Origin: Alphaproteobacteria bacterium
GTDB lineage: Bacteria; Pseudomonadota; Alphaproteobacteria; Rhizobiales; Aestuariivirgaceae
DNA: 64,000 bases
Assembly: GCA_024640405.1 (NCBI GenBank)
Contig: JAHEFB010000002.1
Span: 62,001 to 126,000 of the forward strand
Direction of reading: 5' to 3'
Below are positions 8,433 to 18,926 of the stretch, piece after piece (position 1 is the first letter of the stretch; the number at the start of each line of letters is the position of its first letter). Under the pieces are notes generated by a model. The model searched no databases and was not told the origin of the DNA. It was given only the letters and a program-made list of their open reading frames with translations. The translations under genes and the position numbers were made by a program.

Positions 8433-10113
8433 GACCTTTCCGCCCGCATTGATCCTGTTGTTTGCTGCGTTCATGGCTGTGATTTCGAGGCCGAATGCGC
8501 GAGCCGTCATTGTGTTGGTCGCCCCGCTGATCACGCTTTGGGCCATCTGGTCGTTGCCCGACGGTGTGCTGATCACGACGCGTTTTCTTGACTACGAAAT
8601 TCAACCCCTCGAAGTCTCTCCGGTCCGGCGCATGTTCGCGACAGTGTTTGCCATCATGGCGTTCACGGGCGCGCTTTATTCATTCAGGACGGCGAAGACG
8701 GCGGAACTGGGTGCCGCATTTGCCTATGCATCCGGTGCCATAGGCGTGTGCTTTGCCGGTGATTTGATTACGCTGTTCATCTGGTGGGAGATGATGGCGA
8801 TCTTCTCGACCATCGTAGTGTGGTGCGGCGGAACCGAAGCCTCACGCAGGGCCGGAATTCGCTATGCGATGATGCATCTGCTGTCAGGTGTTCTGCTGAA
8901 AATCGGCATTGAAGGCGTGTATGTTCACACCGGCTCGCTGGAAATCGAGGCCATGCTGGCGACTGATCTTGACCGCTGGCTGATACTGATCGGCATTTTG
9001 ATCAACGCGGCAGCGCCGCCGTTCTCATCCTGGCTGCCGGATGCCTACCCGGAAACAAGCCCGACCGGCGCAGTGTTCCTTTCTGCGTTCACGACCAAGA
9101 CTGCCGTGTTGGCGCTGATCCTGTTGTTCCCGGGTGAAAAGGTACTGGTCTGGGTCGGGCTCTATATGGTGTTTTACGGCATCATCTACGCACTGCTCGA
9201 AAACGACGCGCGCCGCATACTTGCCTATTCGATCATCAATCAGGTGGGGTTCATGGTTTGCGCGGTCGGAATCGGCACTGAGCTTGCGCTCAATGGTGCG
9301 GCACTGCACGCCTTTGCCCATATCATCTACAAGGCATTGCTGCTGATGAGCGCCGGCGTGGTTTTGTATCGTACCGGCCAGCGCAAATGTACCGATCTTG
9401 GCGGGTTGTTTAGAACCATGCCGGTAACCTGCATTTGCGGTATTATCGGCGCATTGGCAATTTCGTCATTCCCGCTGACCTCAGGCTATACTACCAAAAC
9501 CATGATTTCCGTTGCTGCCGAGCAGGAACACCTGGTGTTTGTCTGGTACATGCTGGCGGCGGCGTCCGCCGGTGTCTTCCTGCATGCCGGCATCAAGTTC
9601 CCGTGGTTCGTGTTCTTCCAGAAAGATTCCGGTCTTCGGCCCAAGGATGCGCCCTGGAACATGGCTGCCGCGATGATCTTTTTTGCGTTCCTGTGCATTG
9701 CGCTCGGCATTTACGCAGATCCGCTTTATGCGATGCTGCCGAACTCCACCATCGTTCCGGTCTACAAGCCTGAAAAGGTGGTGTTCTACCTGCAGTTGCT
9801 GCTGTTCTCCGGTCTGGCTTTCTTCCTGTTGCTCAACTACATGAAGCGAACCCTGACCATTACGCTGGATCTCGACTGGATTTGGCGGGTTGCGATATTC
9901 AGGCTCGGCAACCTGGCCTATGATGCCTGCAGTGCTGTGAGAACAGCTGCGGAAAAAACCATTCTGTCTTTCCTGAAAACAGGGCGGGAAGGCCTGGACG
10001 ACTTGTCCGAACGCGATGGCCTCATCTTGCGGGCAACATCTGCAACAGGGCTCGGCGCACTTTACATCATGGTCCTGCTGACGCTTTACATACTGGTCTA
10101 TTACCTGGACTAA
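8422..10113 (+). CDS. MnhD-like proton-conducting subunit, third copy
   Basis: A 563-residue antiporter-like membrane subunit. ATG 8422 is preferred to 8413 because an AAGGA site lies 8 nt upstream. Channel features are LFIWWEMMAIFST (Glu), FSSWLPDAYPETSPTG, the Lys in TTKTAVLALIL and LAYSIINQVGF. The C-terminal 120 residues (from about 440) form an additional helix, a soluble stretch and a final helix, longer than in the other copies and reminiscent of extended NuoL-type subunits. Last gene of the operon. Confidence 0.9.
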   Translation: MIFETFPPALILLFAAFMAVISRPNARAVIVLVAPLITLWAIWSLPDGVLITTRFLDYEIQPLEVSPVRRMFATVFAIMAFTGALYSFRTAKTAELGAAFAYASGAIGVCFAGDLITLFIWWEMMAIFSTIVVWCGGTEASRRAGIRYAMMHLLSGVLLKIGIEGVYVHTGSLEIEAMLATDLDRWLILIGILINAAAPPFSSWLPDAYPETSPTGAVFLSAFTTKTAVLALILLFPGEKVLVWVGLYMVFYGIIYALLENDARRILAYSIINQVGFMVCAVGIGTELALNGAALHAFAHIIYKALLLMSAGVVLYRTGQRKCTDLGGLFRTMPVTCICGIIGALAISSFPLTSGYTTKTMISVAAEQEHLVFVWYMLAAASAGVFLHAGIKFPWFVFFQKDSGLRPKDAPWNMAAAMIFFAFLCIALGIYADPLYAMLPNSTIVPVYKPEKVVFYLQLLLFSGLAFFLLLNYMKRTLTITLDLDWIWRVAIFRLGNLAYDACSAVRTAAEKTILSFLKTGREGLDDLSERDGLILRATSATGLGALYIMVLLTLYILVYYLD

Positions 10114-10128
10114 GTAAGGTCCTCGGTC

Positions 10129-10143
10129 GGCCTGAGGTAGGCC
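10129..10143 (+). terminator. Weak hairpin after the Mrp operon
   Basis: GGCCT/AGGCC inverted repeat with a 5-base loop, 15 bp after the stop of the last Mrp gene. There is no T-run, so termination here would be inefficient or Rho-assisted. Confidence 0.35.
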
Positions 10144-10248
10144 ATTGCCGATGGTAGAAGATTAAGAGTGTCATTGCCTCGTTGTGCCGGCATTAACGAA
10201 TTGCCCTAACGTTAGCTTCGCGACAGTAAGGGACAGTGAGTAGCGGCC

Positions 10249-11253
10249 ATGAGCTTCATGGGAAGATTGCAGCAATTTGTGCCGCAGGTGGGAGTGAGTA
10301 ACAGTGCTCTTTCACATGCGACAACTGAATTGCGAGCGGTTCGGCAACGCTTTGGCGACCAGATTGACCGCCCGCTCAAACCTGATCATCAGCGTGGTAT
10401 CGACTATTACAGCCCCAGGCATCTGACACTTGCGATTGCCCGCAGTGCCGATCTGTTCCGCGATGCACACGGTTTTCTGCCAAGTCTGGCCGATCCAAAA
10501 ACCTACAATGAAAAATTGTTCTGGATGAAGTTCTTCTGCCGTATCCCGATGCCTTCACCGGGTAACAAACTGGCTGTGGGTAGCTTCATCCCGTCAGAAG
10601 TCGATCATCTGGTTTCTCCCGTCCAACCAACATGTTGGTCAAGCGAGATAGCTCTGCCGGCCAATGGCGAAGTTGCGGACGGTCACTATTTCTTCAAGGC
10701 GAATTATGGTTCCGGATACCAGTTGCGGGTTGAATTTCCGATTGCCGGTGACGCGCGCCGAGAAGCGCTGTCACAGGCCCATCGCTGGCCGCTACGCGCT
10801 GACTTGGCCGGTCGAGGAGAATGGTGGTTCCACACTTGTCCGAAAGAGTATTTTCTGGAACCATCTGTTTCAGGTGGGGGCTCGCCGGAGGAATTTCAAT
10901 TTACTGTGCTGAACGGTCAGATCGGTTTTGTTCAGCACATCAGAAGCCGGTTCGAATATTACGAGTGCAATTTTTATGATGGGAATTTTGAACCGATTGG
11001 CCTCAACATCGATGACGCCACTCGGGGAGATTTCATCTCAATGCCGGTTGAATTTGCTCAGATGCGTACCGTTGCCGAGACGATAGGCAAACAGTTCAAT
11101 TATGCGCGCATCGATCTGTTTCTGCTCGCAGACGGTGAATTGAAGTTGAATCAGATTGCCCTGTGTCCCGGCAATTGCACCGGCGTACTCAATGATGCGG
11201 AAATGGACCGGCAGTTCGCCGGAATGGCAGCCGGGCTCACTTTTGCCCGGTAA
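10249..11253 (+). CDS. TupA-like ATP-grasp protein
   Basis: A 334-residue protein with the N-terminal motif DPKTYNEKLFWMK typical of the TupA-like ATP-grasp family, often encoded in polysaccharide or teichuronopeptide loci. It also has a later acidic FYDGNFEP segment. Family members are thought to ligate amino acids or modify glycans using ATP; substrate here is unknown. The middle region (residues 95-125) diverges from what I expect of the family. No glycan genes surround it: it sits alone between the Mrp operon and an ABC-F gene on the other strand. Confidence 0.7.
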   Translation: MSFMGRLQQFVPQVGVSNSALSHATTELRAVRQRFGDQIDRPLKPDHQRGIDYYSPRHLTLAIARSADLFRDAHGFLPSLADPKTYNEKLFWMKFFCRIPMPSPGNKLAVGSFIPSEVDHLVSPVQPTCWSSEIALPANGEVADGHYFFKANYGSGYQLRVEFPIAGDARREALSQAHRWPLRADLAGRGEWWFHTCPKEYFLEPSVSGGGSPEEFQFTVLNGQIGFVQHIRSRFEYYECNFYDGNFEPIGLNIDDATRGDFISMPVEFAQMRTVAETIGKQFNYARIDLFLLADGELKLNQIALCPGNCTGVLNDAEMDRQFAGMAAGLTFAR

Positions 11254-11285
11254 ACTTTCGCAGAGCCTTCCCGCACAGTTTCGCC

Positions 11286-13190
11286 TTAAGCCGATTTCGC
11301 AGAGCCGCCTGAAGTGGCATCAAATGTCTCCTGCATCCGCAACCAGTTGAGTTCGGTGGCCTCAAGGTCCTCCGCCAGCCTGGCGCGTAATTTGGCAAAA
11401 TCAGCCGCTTTTTTCGGTTCGGCCGCATACATTTGCGGATCAGCCAACGCCCGATCAAGAATCGTTATTTTCTCCTGCAATTCCAGCATCTTGTTATCAC
11501 TTTGCTGAATCTGTTTCTTAAGTTGGACCAGGTTTACTTTGGCTGGTTCCGAACTCAACTTGGCAATCTGGTTATTGGAACCGGCATTGCGGGCGCTTTT
11601 CCTCGCTTCGCGTCTTGCAGTTCTGCTCTTTTCCAGAACCAGTTGCGCATAGCTGTCCAGGTCTCCGTCATAGGATCTCACGGTTGCTGCGTCGACCAGC
11701 CACAGCCGGTCAACCGACGTCTCGATCAGGTGTCTGTCATGGCTGATCAGGATCACAGCGCCTTCATATTCGTTCAGAGCCTGCACCAGCGCTTCCCGGG
11801 CCGACACGTCAAGGTGATTGGTCGGTTCGTCGAGCACCAGGATGTTGGGGCCGTGAAAGGCAGCGAGCGCAAAAAGCAGCCGGGCCTTTTCGCCGCCCGA
11901 CAGGGTTTCAACCTTGTTGTGGGTCAGATGAGCTCCAAACCCGTACGCACCAAGTTTCGACCGGCGCTGGGCTTCTGTCGCGTCGGGCATCAGTTCCACA
12001 AAGTGGTCGTACGGGGTTTGGCCGAGGTTCAATTCATCAAGCTGGTGCTGCGCAAAATAGGCGACATTCAGCTTCTTGTGATGACGCATGTGGCCGTCCA
12101 TCACTGCAAGGCGCCCGCACAGCAGTTTTGCAAATGTGGATTTGCCGTTGCCGTTGGCCCCCAGCAGGGCAATCCGGTCGTCGCCATCAATGCGCAGATC
12201 AATATTGCGCAGCACCGGTTTTCCTTCTTCATAGCCGACCGCAGCCTTCTCAAACCGCACCAGCGGCGGATTGATGGGACGCGCCGGGGCAGGGAACAGG
12301 AACGGCGATACCCGGTCGGAAATCACATCCGCGATCGGTTGCATTTTCTCCAGCGCCTTGAGGCGAGATTGTGCCTGCTTTGCCTTTGAGGCCTTGTAGC
12401 GAAAGCGGTCGACAAAGGCCTGCATGTGCTGGCGCGCATCGTCCTGCTTGCGCTTCATCTTCATTTGCAACGCCTGCTGTTCGCGGCGAATGCGGTCGAA
12501 GGTGTCATAGTTTCCCTGATACAGCGTGAGTTTGCATTGCTCCAGATGCAGAATGGCGCTCACCGCGTCGTTGAGCAGGTCACGGTCATGGCTGACGATC
12601 AGAACCGTGTGCCGGTAGGTGCGGATGTAGTTTTTCAGCCAGATCACACCTTCCAGGTCAAGGTAGTTGGTTGGCTCATCGAGGAGCAGTACGTCGGGTT
12701 CAGCAAACAGTGCCGCAGCCAGTGCCACACGCATGCGCCAACCGCCTGAAAATGCCGAACAGGGTTCATTTTGTGCTGCATCATCAAAGCCGAGGCCGGC
12801 CAGAATGGCAGCCGCCCGGGCAGGGGCCGTGTGAGCGTCAATGTCCGCCAGGCGCATCTGTATTTCCGCGATCCGGTTGGGCTCGGTAGCTGTTTCGGCC
12901 TCTTGCAGCAAGTCAGCTCTTTCGCTGTCGGCTTCCAGTACCACTTCAATCAGGGTTTCCGAACCACCCGGTGCTTCCTGGGCAACAGTGCCGATGCGGG
13001 CGTTGCGCGGCACAGTGCACGATCCCGACTCTGCAGCTATCTGGCCCAGGATCAGTTTCAGCAAGGTCGATTTGCCGGTGCCGTTGCGGCCAACAAAACC
13101 GACCGTGTGGCCTGCTGGCAGGGCTACCGTGGCATTGTCGATCAACAGGCGTCCTTCGACGCGATATGTCAAACTATTGATATGAAGCAT
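11286..13190 (-). CDS. ABC-F family ATPase
   Basis: Soluble protein with two ATP-binding cassettes and no membrane domain. Walker A motifs are GRNGTGKST and GANGNGKST; signatures are FSGGWRMR and LSGGEKAR, each followed by LLLDEPTN or LVLDEPTN. A charged linker separates the cassettes, and the C-terminal 110 residues form a Lys/Glu-rich coiled coil. ABC-F proteins act on ribosomes as translation factors; the layout resembles YheS/Uup-type housekeeping members. I place the start at the ATG giving MLHINSLTYR; the track start is 12 codons upstream. Confidence 0.9.
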   Translation of the reverse strand: MLHINSLTYRVEGRLLIDNATVALPAGHTVGFVGRNGTGKSTLLKLILGQIAAESGSCTVPRNARIGTVAQEAPGGSETLIEVVLEADSERADLLQEAETATEPNRIAEIQMRLADIDAHTAPARAAAILAGLGFDDAAQNEPCSAFSGGWRMRVALAAALFAEPDVLLLDEPTNYLDLEGVIWLKNYIRTYRHTVLIVSHDRDLLNDAVSAILHLEQCKLTLYQGNYDTFDRIRREQQALQMKMKRKQDDARQHMQAFVDRFRYKASKAKQAQSRLKALEKMQPIADVISDRVSPFLFPAPARPINPPLVRFEKAAVGYEEGKPVLRNIDLRIDGDDRIALLGANGNGKSTFAKLLCGRLAVMDGHMRHHKKLNVAYFAQHQLDELNLGQTPYDHFVELMPDATEAQRRSKLGAYGFGAHLTHNKVETLSGGEKARLLFALAAFHGPNILVLDEPTNHLDVSAREALVQALNEYEGAVILISHDRHLIETSVDRLWLVDAATVRSYDGDLDSYAQLVLEKSRTARREARKSARNAGSNNQIAKLSSEPAKVNLVQLKKQIQQSDNKMLELQEKITILDRALADPQMYAAEPKKAADFAKLRARLAEDLEATELNWLRMQETFDATSGGSAKSA

Positions 13191-13271
13191 GCGGGGCTGT
13201 TTAGCGATTGTCGGCCCGGTTGTCATGTATCGTTTTCGTGGAAACTGCCTCTACCGGGACAAGCAAATTTT

Positions 13272-13564
13272 GCAATGTGACGAATTGCACATCCGGATGC
13301 TCGATTTACGCCTAGTTTGGCCATCAACAACAAGGCGTTGAACGACAACAAGAAGACGAAGCAAAGGTAGTCCCCCGATCCCCTGCAAACGTATCCGGGC
13401 CATCTGATGCAACAAAAAATCAAACACGCCGGTCTGAAGAATGGGCAATAATGTTCGCCGGTTTACCCCTCCCGGCCTCAACATTCAAATGCCCCACTAG
13501 TTTACCGCGCTCCCTCGCAAACGGTCCCCCTGCCGTCACTGCTGTCAGGGGGCGCGGCTTTCTT
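13272..13564 (+). repeat. Long imperfect direct repeat, copy A (candidate sRNA locus)
   Basis: This stretch matches 14573-14861 over its whole length, about 1300 bp apart in direct orientation. Two blocks are nearly identical: a 5' module (about 13311-13400, containing AACAACAAGGCGTTGAAC and GATCCCCTGCAAACGTATCC) and a 3' module (about 13456-13564, containing TTTACCCCTCCCGGCCTC and GCTCCCTCGCAAACGG). About 55 bases between them are poorly conserved. The 3' end folds into CCCCCTG/CAGGGGG closed by CCGCGC/GCGCGG. It fills the gap between the ABC-F gene and the HugZ gene, and no convincing protein gene lies in it. Confidence 0.88.
13456..13564 (+). ncRNA. Candidate trans-acting small RNA, copy A
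   Basis: The conserved 3' module carries two C-rich, anti-Shine-Dalgarno-like stretches (CCCCTCCC and CTCCCTC) exposed before a GC-rich hairpin with a short T-rich tail (CTTTCTT). This is the layout of rhizobial small RNAs such as the alpha-r8/MmgR (suhB motif) and AbcR groups, though I cannot confirm a family match without a covariance search. Strand is chosen from the terminator orientation; the 5' end is uncertain. Confidence 0.45.
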
Positions 13565-13638
13565 ATGCATGGTTTCGAATCAGTCCGGCACTTGTCTCGA
13601 GCATCTGATTCTGTTTGCGAGATCATGATCCGGCAGCC

Positions 13639-14394
13639 TCATGACCCTGGATGCAGGGCAAGCAAATCTTCCACTGCAGTGCTGAAATCATCCGGCGTGA
13701 TCACTGGACTGGGGAACCACAACCGCGCCAGGTCGTTGGCAGCGCTCAGATCGATACCTTCAGGGTCAATTGAGCTGACCCGCCAGCGGCCTTGCTTTGC
13801 TCCCGCCGCGCTGGCCAGCCGGGCCGCCTGACCTCTTTCATTCAGCGAAGCCAACAAGGCAGGCGCATTGACCAGCAGCGCCTCAGCCGGCTCCAGATTG
13901 GTCAGAAGGTCTTCAGGTGTTACCGCATTGGCATTCTGAGCTGGACCGCCATTGAGTTGAACTGATTCGGTGATGATCCGATACATTTGTGCATCAGGCA
14001 GACCGAGGTAGAGCTTCGCCTTGGGAAAGCGCTCAATGTACCGCGCTTTCAGCGCCGAGGCTCCGTCAGGCGTCACCGGTTCCGCGAGACCGCTGAGTGT
14101 CAGGCGCGGGGTGGTCATCACGTCGGTCCGGCTATCGGCCACAGTGATCGAGACGCGAGGATCCATGCCGATATTGCGGGCATGTACCGCAAGTCCGGAC
14201 ATGAAAAGGACCGGCACTCCGTCTGGTTCCACGATCAGGTTTGTCACCGTGCTGTAAGGGTATCCGCCCGGGTCGAGAGTTGCGAGTGCCGCGAGCCGGT
14301 TTGTGCGCAACAGTGTACGCGCGACGCGGATTGCATCTATCGGGCGTCCTGCATCCAGCTTTATCTCAAGGCCTCTGGGAGTGATCGCAGGCAT
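13639..14394 (-). CDS. HugZ-like heme-utilisation / FMN-binding split-barrel protein
   Basis: A 251-residue protein with an N-terminal pyridoxamine-phosphate-oxidase-like split barrel (residues about 15-150; AALATLDPGGYPYSTV, then DPRVSITVAD) and a C-terminal DUF2470-like domain (RVSSIDPEGIDL). This pairing is typical of HugZ/HutZ-type proteins linked to heme iron use. Cytosolic; cofactor FMN or heme is inferred from family. The start has a good site (AAGGA, 7 nt away). It lies between the two copies of the long repeat, in opposite orientation to the candidate sRNAs. Confidence 0.82.
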   Translation of the reverse strand: MPAITPRGLEIKLDAGRPIDAIRVARTLLRTNRLAALATLDPGGYPYSTVTNLIVEPDGVPVLFMSGLAVHARNIGMDPRVSITVADSRTDVMTTPRLTLSGLAEPVTPDGASALKARYIERFPKAKLYLGLPDAQMYRIITESVQLNGGPAQNANAVTPEDLLTNLEPAEALLVNAPALLASLNERGQAARLASAAGAKQGRWRVSSIDPEGIDLSAANDLARLWFPSPVITPDDFSTAVEDLLALHPGS

Positions 14395-14759
14395 GTTGGT
14401 TCCTTTTTGCGGGACAAATGGCCATCCTGGTTTCTCATGCAGTGTTCATCATACCGAACCTGTGTGAGGTCTGAAGAATTTCGCTTTGGCTGTCAAATTT
14501 TGCGCCCAACGGAGATGCAGGGGCATGCATGGCCAAAACGCCGGTCACAGCTGCCAGAGTATCGATTTTATCGCAATGTGAGGAAATGCACATTCACACG
14601 GTCGATCAGCCTCTAGTTTGGTCATCAACAACAAGGCGTTGAACAACAAGAACACGAAGCAAAGGTAGCCCCCCGATCCCCTGCAAACGTATCCGGGCAC
14701 ACTGAAGCGACAACAACCAAGTCAAAACGCTGACCTGAATAATGGGCGCCATGACTGCC

Positions 14760-14861
14760 GGTTTACCCCTCCCGGCCTCGACAAAAGAGCCCATTTACAT
14801 GCCGCGCTCCCTCGCAAACGGTCCCCCTGCCGTTACCGCGCCCGGGCGCGGTTTCTTTTTT
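14760..14861 (+). ncRNA. Candidate trans-acting small RNA, copy B
   Basis: Same layout as copy A: CCCCTCCC and CTCCCTC single-stranded stretches followed by a strong Rho-independent terminator. The better T-run makes this the clearer of the two. The conserved upstream 5' module may belong to the same transcript (about 250 nt) or to its promoter and leader. No protein-coding signal explains the conservation. Confidence 0.5.
14836..14861 (+). terminator. Rho-independent terminator of repeat copy B
   Basis: Perfect 16-base palindrome CCGCGCCCGGGCGCGG directly followed by TTTCTTTTTT. It reads out on the plus strand, away from trhO, so it belongs to the candidate sRNA. Confidence 0.8.
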
Positions 14862-14916
14862 CGGCGGGCAAACGTGGCATCGTTCACTTTGGGTTGCCGC
14901 GTTTAACGGCGTCAAA

Positions 14917-15834
14917 TCAGTCACCCAGATGTTTTTCGCCGCGGGCTTTCGCCAGAAGTATCTGGCGCTGACGCTGCCGGAACCGGTCACGGTCGGCAGC
15001 CGACCGGGTGGCATGACAATGAACGCATGAAACACCTTCCTCGTACAACCCGGATGTCAGATCTTCGCGGGTCAGCGGCATCCGGCACGCCCTGCATAGT
15101 TCATGTTCGCCTGGTTCCAGTCCGTGTCCAACCGACACCCGTTCGTCAAACACAAAGCAGTCGCCCTGCCATTTGCTTTGTTCGCGAGGCACCAGTTCGA
15201 GGTATTTCAGTATTCCGCCCTTGAGGTGATAGACCTCGTCTACCCCTGCCTGTTTGGCAAATGCCGTTGCCTTTTCGCAACGAATTCCGCCGGTACAGAA
15301 CATCGCAACCTTCTTGCCCGCAAGGTCATTGTGGCGAGCGTTTAACCAGCGGGGAAACTCACGGAATGATCTGGTTTGGGGATCGATGGCACCGTCAAAT
15401 GTGCCGATACTCACCTCGTAATCATTACGGGTATCTATCACCACCGTGTCGGGATCGCTGATGAGGTCGTTCCAGTCCTCGGGGTCCACATAGGTGCCAA
15501 CGATTTGGTTGGGATCGATATCCTCCACACCCATGGTTACAATCTCGCGTTTCAACCGCACTTTCAGACGGTTGAACGGCATTTTCGGCGCCCGGGATTC
15601 CTTGTGTTCTATGTCGGAACAGCCCGGCAATGTGCGAATGTGGGCAAGAACGGCGTCTATTCCGTCGCGGCTTCCGGCAATCGTGCCGTTGATGCCTTCT
15701 CGTGCCAGCAATAGTGTTCCTTTCACACCGTGATGGCCGGCGACGCTTGACAAAGGACCTTGCAGGTCTTGCGGCTTTTCGAATGTGGAAAACCGATATA
15801 ATGCAGCAACAATTATTTGCTCAGAGTTTTTCAC
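14917..15834 (-). CDS. trhO: tRNA uridine(34) hydroxylase TrhO (rhodanese-like, YceA)
   Basis: A 305-residue protein with an N-terminal ferredoxin-like UPF0176 domain (residues 1-100) and a rhodanese domain (about 115-220) whose active-site loop is [12 protein letters not shown]-terminal Cys-rich segment follows ([15 protein letters not shown]). TrhO catalyses oxygen-dependent 5-hydroxylation of U34 in tRNAs. The start is a GTG with only a weak upstream site (CGGAAACC). Single gene; the candidate sRNA terminator lies beyond its 3' end. Confidence 0.92.
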   Translation of the reverse strand: MKNSEQIIVAALYRFSTFEKPQDLQGPLSSVAGHHGVKGTLLLAREGINGTIAGSRDGIDAVLAHIRTLPGCSDIEHKESRAPKMPFNRLKVRLKREIVTMGVEDIDPNQIVGTYVDPEDWNDLISDPDTVVIDTRNDYEVSIGTFDGAIDPQTRSFREFPRWLNARHNDLAGKKVAMFCTGGIRCEKATAFAKQAGVDEVYHLKGGILKYLELVPREQSKWQGDCFVFDERVSVGHGLEPGEHELCRACRMPLTREDLTSGLYEEGVSCVHCHATRSAADRDRFRQRQRQILLAKARGEKHLGD

Positions 15835-15952
15835 GGTTTCCGATAATCCACGTGTTTGCGAGTTTCAGGGTTTGCCACACTTTCAAGCTGTCATACAAGC
15901 AGTGCAATTGTGCTGAAATAATAATTTGACCAGTTCGCCCAGGGTCCTGACC

Positions 15953-16339
15953 CTAGGACTTGAACTGTTCGTCTACGGGGACCTTGTAAGCTGTCGCCAG
16001 ACGGTTGGTCATGTTTGCCAGGCCGACAATTGCGATCAGCTCGTTCATCATCGGATCAGTTGCGCCTTTTGCGCGCGCGGATGCTCCATGGCTGGCCATG
16101 CAGTACTCGCAGTTGTTCGACATTGAGATGGCCGTGTAGATCAGTTCCTTGGTCAGCGGGTCCAGCGCGCCGGGCCCCATCATGTCTTTCAGGCTGTTCC
16201 AGACATGCGCCAGCATTCTTGGTTCATTGGCCAGATATTTCCAGAAATTGTTGACGTCACCGACACCGCGTGTTGCACAAATGTCGTCATAAATTTCGCG
16301 TACTGCAGGCGACGCATCTGCCATTTCAATCGGGTTCAT
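15953..16339 (-). CDS. AhpD-like carboxymuconolactone decarboxylase-family protein
   Basis: A 128-residue helical protein with the peroxidase-type redox motif CEYCMASHG (CxxC followed by His three residues on), as in AhpD-like alkylhydroperoxidases. I start it at ATG 16339 (MNPIEMADASPAV), where GGAGATG lies upstream; the track start adds 26 residues with no homology-like pattern. Likely a cytosolic thiol peroxidase accessory or a small stand-alone hydroperoxidase. Divergent from the OmpA gene. Confidence 0.82.
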   Translation of the reverse strand: MNPIEMADASPAVREIYDDICATRGVGDVNNFWKYLANEPRMLAHVWNSLKDMMGPGALDPLTKELIYTAISMSNNCEYCMASHGASARAKGATDPMMNELIAIVGLANMTNRLATAYKVPVDEQFKS

Positions 16340-16433
16340 GTCTCGTTCATCTCCGTTTTGCCAGATTGCTGAACAACATTGACCGCAATTCTTGCGCACT
16401 TGTGCAAGCCTTGCCAAGGAGGGACTTTACTTA

Positions 16434-18284
<1,851 letters not shown>

Positions 18285-18301
18285 CCGGGTAAATTCCAGG
18301 G

Positions 18302-18330
18302 AAGGGTGCCGCGTCAAAGCGGCACCCTTT
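18302..18330 (+). terminator. Terminator after the OmpA-family gene
   Basis: Perfect 11 bp stem AAGGGTGCCGC/GCGGCACCCTT with a six-base loop, 18 bases after the stop, followed by TTGTT. Confidence 0.85.
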
Positions 18331-18426
18331 GTTATGTCCCGGGGTGCTTGATGTCTGTTGGAAGCGCGGTTATAAGCGCGGCATCTGACGCAATCCTCAA
18401 AACCAATTTTAATGAAGGAACGACCC

Positions 18427-18849
18427 ATGGCCGTCCAACGCACGTTCTCCATCATCAAGCCGGATGCTACCCGCCGCAATCTGACCGGCAAGATCAATGC
18501 AATGATCGAAGCTGCCGGTTTGCGCATAATCGCCCAGAAAAGGGTCAAGTGGTCGGAAGATCAGGCCAAGGAATTCTACGCGGTCCACAAGGAACGACCG
18601 TTCTACATGGATCTTGTGAACTTCATGACTTCCGGCCCTGTTGTTGTGCAGGTACTTGAAGGTGAAGATGCCGTAGCAGCTTACCGGAACGTTATGGGCG
18701 CGACCAATCCGGCTGACGCCGAAGCAGGAACCATCCGCAAGGAGTGTGCAGAATCAATTGAAGCAAACTCGGTGCATGGGTCTGATAGCGTGGAAAATGC
18801 AGCCATAGAAATTGGTCAGAATTTTACTGAGTCTGAAATCGTCGGATAA
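18427..18849 (+). CDS. ndk: Nucleoside diphosphate kinase
   Basis: A 140-residue enzyme that transfers the gamma-phosphate of ATP to NDPs. The start at ATG 18427 ([17 protein letters not shown]) has GAAGGA upstream and gives the standard family length; the track begins five codons earlier. The active-site His lies in NSVHGSD near residue 117, and NVMGATNPA is conserved. Slightly unusual is Cys in IRKECAES where Asp-Phe or similar is common. It appears monocistronic, bounded by hairpins on both sides. Confidence 0.96.
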   Translation: MAVQRTFSIIKPDATRRNLTGKINAMIEAAGLRIIAQKRVKWSEDQAKEFYAVHKERPFYMDLVNFMTSGPVVVQVLEGEDAVAAYRNVMGATNPADAEAGTIRKECAESIEANSVHGSDSVENAAIEIGQNFTESEIVG

Positions 18850-18869
18850 TCATCCAAACAGCCTGCAGG

Positions 18870-18893
18870 AGGGCGGCTCTGCGGAGTCGCCCT
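18870..18893 (+). terminator. Probable terminator after ndk
   Basis: AGGGCGGCTC/GAGTCGCCCT hairpin (10 bp with one G-T type mismatch) and a TGCG loop, 20 bases after the ndk stop. No clear T-run. Confidence 0.6.
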
Positions 18894-18926
18894 GACACTG
18901 GTTCACATTGGAGCCGCTTAACCGCC

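Larger units (their letters stand above)
14573..14861 (+). repeat. Long imperfect direct repeat, copy B (candidate sRNA locus)
   Basis: Second copy of the 13272-13564 repeat. The 5' module has one 3-base deletion relative to copy A (GAACAACAAGAACACG against GAACGACAACAAG...), and the 3' module is almost unchanged until the terminator. The terminator has diverged to CCGCGCCCGGGCGCGG followed by TTTCTTTTTT. Conservation extends about 40 bases upstream of the 5' module, so a promoter was probably duplicated as well. Confidence 0.88.

Noticed and set aside
10187-10215. TTAACGAATTGCCCTAACGTTAG as a CtrA site
   Set aside because: Spacing between TTAA and CTAA is nine, not seven bases.
11433-12389. 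318-codon plus-strand ORF
   Set aside because: Exactly antisense to the ABC-F gene, whose two cassettes are unmistakable; a shadow frame of a GC-biased gene.
13251-13484. Minus-strand ORF in repeat copy A, similar to one at 14606-14794 in copy B
   Set aside because: The protein similarity simply follows DNA identity of the repeat; the flanks differ, start codons are not shared and terminators point the other way.
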